A stretch of 64,000 bases of DNA from contig JAREIK010000781.1 in assembly GCA_029783825.1 (NCBI GenBank), positions 372,001 to 436,000 on the forward strand. Reading direction: 5' to 3'. The DNA is from Sapria himalayana. Lineage: Eukaryota; Streptophyta; Magnoliopsida; Malpighiales; Rafflesiaceae. The translations under genes and the position numbers were made by a program. The notes beneath the pieces were generated by a model. It made no database searches. It saw only the letters and a list, made by a program, of their open reading frames with translations, and was not told the origin of the DNA. This document shows positions 59,918 to 64,000 of the stretch, one piece after another; positions within the stretch are counted from its first letter, which is position 1, and every line of letters starts with the position of its first letter.

Positions 59918-60044
59918 CCCACACACCCACACCCACACACACACCCACCCACACCCACACACACACACACACCCACCCACCCACACCCACACACCCACAC
60001 CCACACCTATACACACACACACACACCCACCCACACACAAATCC
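59918..60044. repeat. (CCCACA)n-type array, G-rich on the NRPE1 sense strand
   Basis: Mixed CCCACA, CCCA and CA units. Positions 59972-59988 are CCC-A-CCC-A-CCC-ACA-CCC, so the minus strand has four GGG runs with loops of 3, 1 and 1. It lies about 145-270 bases downstream of the NRPE1 stop codon and may fall in the 3' UTR. Confidence 0.85.
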
Positions 60045-60186
60045 ACAAAATTAAGATTAAAAAAAATGGAGGGAAGCGTCCTCAAAAAGGGCAGCTATTT
60101 CTAATACTGTAATACGCAACAAATTATGATAGAATCCAAATAGCAAGCCACATATGGGGGAACCAGAAATAGCATTTGGTAGTAGC

Positions 60187-60405
60187 CTATGCCATACTTG
60201 CATCTGCATTTCTATCTGGAGTTGAATTTTGCTTACGGGAATGGGTTTTTGCAAAATACTTGTCGATAAATTCATCAGCCAATTCAGGATACTTCCCCTT
60301 GATGTAGCCATCGAGACATTTTCGGTATGAGAAGTCTCGTCTCGACCCATCTGTGGAGATGATAAAGAAGCACCTGCTGTCTTGAAACGTAGTGTGCTTG
60401 CTCAC
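60187..60405 (-). CDS. NRPE1: NRPE1, last exon (DeCL domain end and stop)
   Basis: 219 nt including TAG. The acceptor is AATAAAACAG|GTG and the exon starts on a codon boundary. It encodes V-S-K-H-T-T-F-Q-D-S-R-C-F-F, ISTDGSRRDFSYRKCL, YIKGKYPELADEFIDKYF, then a basic tail KTHSRKQNS ending in ASMA. The tail after the DeCL domain is only about 20 residues, and there is no long QS-rich extension of the sort known from Arabidopsis NRPE1. Confidence 0.93.
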   Translation of the reverse strand: MSKHTTFQDSRCFFIISTDGSRRDFSYRKCLDGYIKGKYPELADEFIDKYFAKTHSRKQNSTPDRNADASMA

Positions 60406-63014
60406 CTGTTTTATTGAAGCCATAGGTTGCGTAATTTCTCAAAATATCAACCGGAACATGCATGTGTGCGCGCATATACAAGCTCAAACGCACATATATG
60501 TGCGGGCGTGTGTGGGTGTGAAACAACTGAAAAAAATTTAAGGCAAGTCACACTTACAGTAACATGATCAATGCCGGAGACAATCTTAGTTGCTTTATCA
60601 CTATGATAATTGAAGACTTTTTCAAGCACAAATGACTGATCCTCTGATGATAATGGATCCCCATCGTTGTACCTTGAAAAAAAGAATTTCACCCTTAGAG
60701 ATGTCAACAGGAATAGACATAGCTTTGACCACATGCCCAAACCAAACCATAACTAGCCCAAATTGTTTCTACTCTGTGTGTGCGTGCGTGTGTGTGTGTC
60801 TACACACACAGGCACAGACACAGACACAGACACAGACACAGACACACACAATAACTAGTAATAAAAAATTCTAAAACAAACAACAAAATAAAATAAAAGA
60901 GAGGATATATATCTAATACACAAGATTTTCACATAACATAAGTTCTGATAAAGATTAACACCTGAACAATCTCATCTTCAAAAATTAGAGAGACTACATC
61001 TAATGAGCCTCAAATACTTAAATAAGACCTATATATATATATATATATATAAAACAAATTCCGCATACTTATAGTTGGATTAGACTAGCCCAAATCCTTA
61101 TGGAGATGAATCTTCCCTATAATTCTATAGATTATTATGAGAATAAATCCAAAAAATAACTAAAAATAAAAAATTCTAAAAAAAATCAAAAAAATAAAAA
61201 TATATAACTATTAGGGTAATTATATGAAAGAATAAAAATCTTTTATTAAAAAAAAAAGATCATACTTTGCGCACAAAATATTCATATTAATGAGTTTTAG
61301 GAAAGATTAATATTTGGACAACTTTATCTTCAAAAATTGAAGAGATTACATCTGATGAGTCTCGAACTCGAGAGCTATTACTTTTGAACAAAAATACTTG
61401 TCACCACACAAAGACACAATCTACAAGAGGGGATGTCTTTTATAAGTACTAGCTCTGTAGGACTTCACCCACAACATTATCTTCAAATATATCCATGAGG
61501 CGGTGCCCTTAATCCATGATTAAGAAACAAACAAAATCCTCATAGCACGAACCAAAATCCCGAATTCACCCCTACCAGTATACCAATTGAATCATCATAT
61601 TGGGGGGTTATTGTAATTTTCTTATTTTGTTACTATTACAGTATCACTCTCTTTTATTCTTTCTTTTCATATTCTTGATGATAACACTAGACCTGTAGGT
61701 TGCCCCAATCATATTTGCTCATTAAATAAGAACACGAGTTGTATATCATCATTCATTTTGAGTGTTATTATTTTATCTTAGTTTGTGTTTATCAAGTTCA
61801 ACATGGGAAAATAGAAGAAATTTCACAAAGATGAGTCTTCTTCATGGTTTCATCTCTGGGTAAATATGAGCAAGTACATTGCCCTCGATTTAACTATGAG
61901 ATTCAAATTGAGGACCTCAAAAAATAAAAAAATAAAAAAAAACTACCCATTGATTCTATGAAATGCTGCATGACAATAAAAACATGTTTGGCTAAGCAAA
62001 GGAAAAAAAAAAAGTAGTGGCAAAAGAAAAACAAAGAACATACCCTGAAACATGCATTATTCTTCGAATAGTTCGCATTAACGATTCAACTTCGGATAAG
62101 ATATCCTGTTCTTGAGAGGTGAACATCTCCAATGGCTGCTTGGTGGCAGTATACTTACGATAATCATTATTTGCAGATCCGGGAGGCTTCCCATGACTGT
62201 CGTTCTTACTCTTCCAATCTCCACCTGCTGATCCCCACTGCTGCGGTCCTCTTCTTCCCTTCCCGATCCCATCACTGGGAGTGCCCCAGCCTCGTGATCC
62301 TCCTCCCTCATTGGCTGAGCCCCATCCACGCGACCCTTCTCCTGGCGATGGCTTCTTCCAAGAACTATCATTCTGGGTCGAATCACTGCGCTGTGACAAG
62401 TTTCTGCCTCCAGCCCCATCACCAGGGGTTGCTGAAGCCCCAAAACCAGAGGTGTTCTTCTCATTAGTAAGTGTTTCTTCCTCCTCATCTCGCCCTCCCC
62501 ACGAAGTGCTACTATTCCAGCAGCTGGGCATTGTTGAATCCTCCTGCGTTCTCATAGGCGTGAGCTTCTCTTCTTGCTGTTTAGCTTCGAACAACTTGCT
62601 TGCTTTGGTTCCCCAACCAGCCAATGAATTTGGCTCGCTAAAACCACTCTCTGTGTTCCCACCATCCCAACTACTTGATCTATCTGCTACGAAATGGGCC
62701 TTGGTATCAGTTCCAAATCTGGCCCAATCATTTTTCTTTCCAGATCCTGAGTTTTTATCAGTATCCCAGCTTGTGGTGGCAGGTGTGTTCTTGGTTAAGC
62801 AACTATGGAGTTCATCATCATCATCCTCAAAGATGGGGTTATCAGAATTGGGATCGCGCTCTGGGGATGGCAACCAGTCATCATGGCTATCATCCGGCAT
62901 GATGTCATCAACTTCGGCACCTAAACAAGCAGTGACCGATTCATCTCCGCTGAAACTTGTCACCATGCTCAGGAAGTTGTACACATCAATGCTGCCATCT
63001 AGGCTCGGGCATGT
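60187..63014 (-). CDS. NRPE1: NRPE1, largest subunit of RNA polymerase V, C-terminal three exons (join of 62044-63014, 60558-60672, 60187-60405)
   Basis: Gene-level entry. The three exons give the last 434 residues of the protein. RNA polymerase V makes the scaffold transcripts to which AGO4-siRNA complexes bind in RNA-directed DNA methylation; NRPE1 is its catalytic large subunit. The catalytic domains (with the DFDGD metal site) are upstream, outside the window. Visible: an acidic segment (about 35-70), a Ser/Gly/Trp-rich linker with WG/GW motifs (about 130-270) that serves as AGO hook, then the DeCL domain (about 297-420) with GYNDGDPLSSED, FQDSRCFFIISTDG and FSYRKCL--YIKGKYPE, and the stop. 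NRPD1 (Pol IV) also has a DeCL domain but lacks the WG region, so NRPE1 is the better call. Intron splice sites are canonical and the phases agree. No stops in exons. Confidence 0.9.
60406..60557 (-). other. NRPE1 last intron (152 bp)
   Basis: GTAAGT..ACAG. Contains short CA/TG-rich tracts (60460-60525). Confidence 0.8.
60558..60672 (-). CDS. NRPE1: NRPE1, penultimate exon (DeCL domain)
   Basis: 115 nt; acceptor TTTTTTTCAAG|G, donor GTTACT|GTAAGT. The first base completes the glycine codon of exon 62044-63014. It encodes YNDGDPLSSEDQSFVLEKVF, NYHSDKATKI, SGIDHVT. The N-D-G-x-PLS-EDQ and F-xH-DKA---G-DHV patterns are diagnostic of the DeCL domain shared with the plastid protein DCL. Confidence 0.93.
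60813..60849. repeat. (CAGACA)n microsatellite
   Basis: Six hexamer units between CA tracts in the NRPE1 intron. Confidence 0.85.
61200..61425 (-). repeat. Dispersed tRNA-like repeat (SINE-like), copies 2 and 3
   Basis: On the minus strand GTGACAAGTATTTTTGTTC (61398 leftward) and CTCGAGTTCGAGACTCATC (about 61373-61355) are A/B-box-like. GATTACATCTGATGAGTCTC on the plus strand is shared with copy 1 at 42.0 kb and, as GACTACATCTAATGAGCCTC, with a shorter copy at 60.99 kb. Confidence 0.5.
61608..61800 (+). mobile_element. Copia LTR fragment in the NRPE1 intron
   Basis: TTGGGGGGTTATTGTAATTTTC matches the polypurine/LTR start at 44.90 kb. GATAACACTAGACCTGTAGG...CATTAAATAAGAACACGAGTTGTATATCATC follows the LTR order of the copia at 39.9-45.3 kb. 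No second LTR nearby in this intron. Confidence 0.55.
62044..63014 (-). CDS. NRPE1: NRPE1, WG/GW-rich exon (AGO hook) and start of DeCL domain
   Basis: 971 nt between acceptor TTTCTTGCAG|ACA and donor TCAGG|GTATGT. It encodes 323 codons plus two bases. It starts T-C-P-S-L-D-G-S-I-D-V-Y-N-F-L, a region after the polymerase core, then an acidic stretch with DDSHDDWLPSPE and EDDDDE. WG-containing motifs are at residues 133-135 (GWG), 172-173 (WG), 230-232 and 242-244 (GWG in the twin repeat GSRGWG) and 260-261 (WG), with other isolated Trp in Ser/Asp/Gly context. The MFTSQEQDILSEVESLM...RRIMHVSGY start of the DeCL domain closes the exon. The upstream donor lies beyond 64000. Confidence 0.93.
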
Positions 63015-63075
63015 CTGCAAGAAACAAAGGGAAACATTTGACATTTTGCTAATGTTTGGCTTACACTTGCTGAGA

Positions 63076-63205
63076 GGTCGAGCCTTGGCATGGTGATACC
63101 TGCCTTGATCAAAGAATGGTAGGTCTCAAGTTCGAGACTGTTGGGATAGTAAAATCTCTCAGACCCTGTCCTAAGCGAGAACCTTGAGCATTGTAAGTGA
63201 CACTC
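63076..63205 (+). mobile_element. tRNA-derived SINE fragment
   Basis: CCTTGGCATGGTGATACCTGCC (63083) and TCTCAAGTTCGAGACTG (63124) resemble Pol III A and B boxes at normal spacing, followed by GGGATAGTAAAATCTCTCAGACCC. Ends and target duplication were not resolved. Confidence 0.5.
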
Positions 63206-63379
63206 TATTTGAATTATGCGTGTTCATGCAAGAGTTTTGCTTTTGTTTTATTTTCTTTCCTCGAGTGATAGGTGCAATACCTTAAATTAAATAAATAATT
63301 ATCATTGATAATTATATTTAATTATCTACCCTATTAGTATCCAAGACCTTCGGTGCTACTATAATAAATTGTTACAAAT

Positions 63380-64000
63380 ATAGATGCGAAAATCAATCAA
63401 ATATTATTCTTGTAGAGATAATTTGTTGATATTATTTTTGTAGAGCAGGCAGAGAGATCTTCACATTGTATTGAGAGTAAGATGTTGATTACTGGAGACA
63501 TTCAAGAGTCTTGACAAAATTTATCAATTATGACACTTATATTCTTTTATTCTTTTAAGAATTACTAATTATTTCACTCAAACATTTACTCTAAGTTCAT
63601 GAATTATCAACATGAAATCTAATAATCATATTATCAATAATTATACACAATTTGTTTTATTCTTTTTATGTTCAAAAAATATTAATATGATAAATGATAA
63701 ATATTTGAAAGTTATTTTATCTGATAGTATTTAGTTTGAGTTCTTGTTACTTTATTGTATTTTACATATTCTTGATTGCCCTAATTATTTTGAGTTTATA
63801 TTTTTAATTCTAATGATATTTATTTGCAGGATCGAGAAATTTTGAGAAATATTTTATTTGCTATTATAGAGATTTTTATATCTCTTGCAGCATCTCATAA
63901 TTAGAAGTTACATCAACTATGAATGAAGAATAATATTTTTTTTTATAATAACCTTGAGAAAAATAATTTTTCGGATGAACACTAATAGCAAAATAATTTT
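63380..64000 (+). mobile_element. Copia leader/gag fragment on the plus strand
   Basis: AGAGAGATCTTCACATTGTATTG...GAGACATTCAAGAGTC at 63.45 kb parallels 16.39-16.45 and 41.04-41.10 kb. TATTTGCAGGATCGAGAAATTTTGAGAAA at 63.82 kb parallels ATTTGAAGGATCGAATATCATCAAGAAA at 41.44 kb, in the same order and at roughly similar spacing. No open frame. It runs off the window. Confidence 0.5.

Larger units (their letters stand above)
60673..62043 (-). other. NRPE1 intron with SINE-like and LTR fragments
   Basis: GTATGT donor at 62043, AAG acceptor at 60673. It holds a (CAGACA)n tract (60813-60849), two copies of a SINE-like repeat (60.96-61.02 and about 61.20-61.42 kb, minus strand) and a copia LTR fragment (61.61-61.80 kb). 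Confidence 0.7.
63015..64000 (-). other. NRPE1 intron upstream of the WG exon, with a SINE and a copia fragment
   Basis: The intron extends past the right edge; no further NRPE1 exon was found up to 64000. Confidence 0.6.

Noticed and set aside
59858..60112. Open frames on both strands rich in Thr-His-Pro or Gly-Val-Trp
   Set aside because: Artefacts of the (CCCACA)n array.
62281..63096. A 271-codon open frame on the plus strand, the longest plus-strand frame in the window
   Set aside because: It is the antisense of the NRPE1 WG exon. The minus strand there has splice sites and family motifs; the plus frame is Ser/Pro-rich noise from Ser/Gly/Trp codons.

Overview
This is a window of plant nuclear DNA, almost certainly from a flowering plant. 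It is strongly AT-rich. It carries exons of two ordinary plant genes, both on the minus strand, set in a dense field of decayed transposable elements. The transposons (Ty1/copia, Ty3/gypsy, hAT, CACTA, tRNA-derived SINEs, MITEs), the canonical GT..AG introns and the presence of a Pol V largest subunit all say land plant. I cannot name the species. Nothing bacterial, organellar, rRNA or CRISPR-like was seen.

Gene 1 (minus strand, 48303 down to 1773 and continuing off the left edge) is the 5' part of a LacZ-like glycoside hydrolase family 2 beta-galactosidase. Five coding exons were reconstructed by homology and splice sites: 48174-48303, 39389-39628, 27301-27447, 13434-13512 and 1773-1947. They join in frame to give 257 residues, the N-terminal sugar-binding part of the enzyme. 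The four complete introns are 8.5, 11.9, 13.8 and 11.5 kb, so 771 coding bases are spread over 46.5 kb. The introns are where most of the transposons in this window sit.

Gene 2 (minus strand, 63014 down to 60187) is the last three exons of NRPE1, the largest subunit of RNA polymerase V of RNA-directed DNA methylation. It comprises the WG/GW 'AGO hook' region followed by the DeCL domain and the stop codon. It lies upstream of the GH2 gene in the same orientation, and about 11.9 kb separate the two coding regions. An 8.5-kb CACTA transposon (51127-59637) fills most of that gap.

Mobile elements, left to right. A copia reverse-transcriptase remnant (1-1230). A foldback/MULE-like element (2350-3161). 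A SINE with 18-bp target duplications (3913-4118). A truncated hAT (5415-7065). A copia (about 7.3-12.9 kb) split by a complete hAT (8135-11402). A hAT MITE inside another hAT MITE (14557-15214 inside 14352-15537). A copia remnant (15.6-17.3 kb) abutting a second complete hAT (17341-21984). A copia on the minus strand (22.0-27.0 kb). A copia on the plus strand (to 32.1 kb). Two minus-strand copia LTR/leader pieces (32.5-35.6 kb) holding a TIR element and a hAT MITE. A copia with both LTRs (39.9-45.3 kb), one LTR hit by a hAT MITE and the other by a SINE. A gypsy pol remnant (46.4-47.6 kb). Eight insertions have recoverable target-site duplications (the two complete hATs, four hAT-type MITEs counting the two nested ones, and two SINEs), besides the CACTA and the foldback element, so the order of nesting can be read directly.

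No new molecular system is evident. The most noteworthy items are the giant-intron GH2 gene, the NRPE1 C-terminal region with few WG motifs and a G-quadruplex-like repeat just downstream of its stop, and the nested, TSD-delimited hAT family with GC-rich ends.
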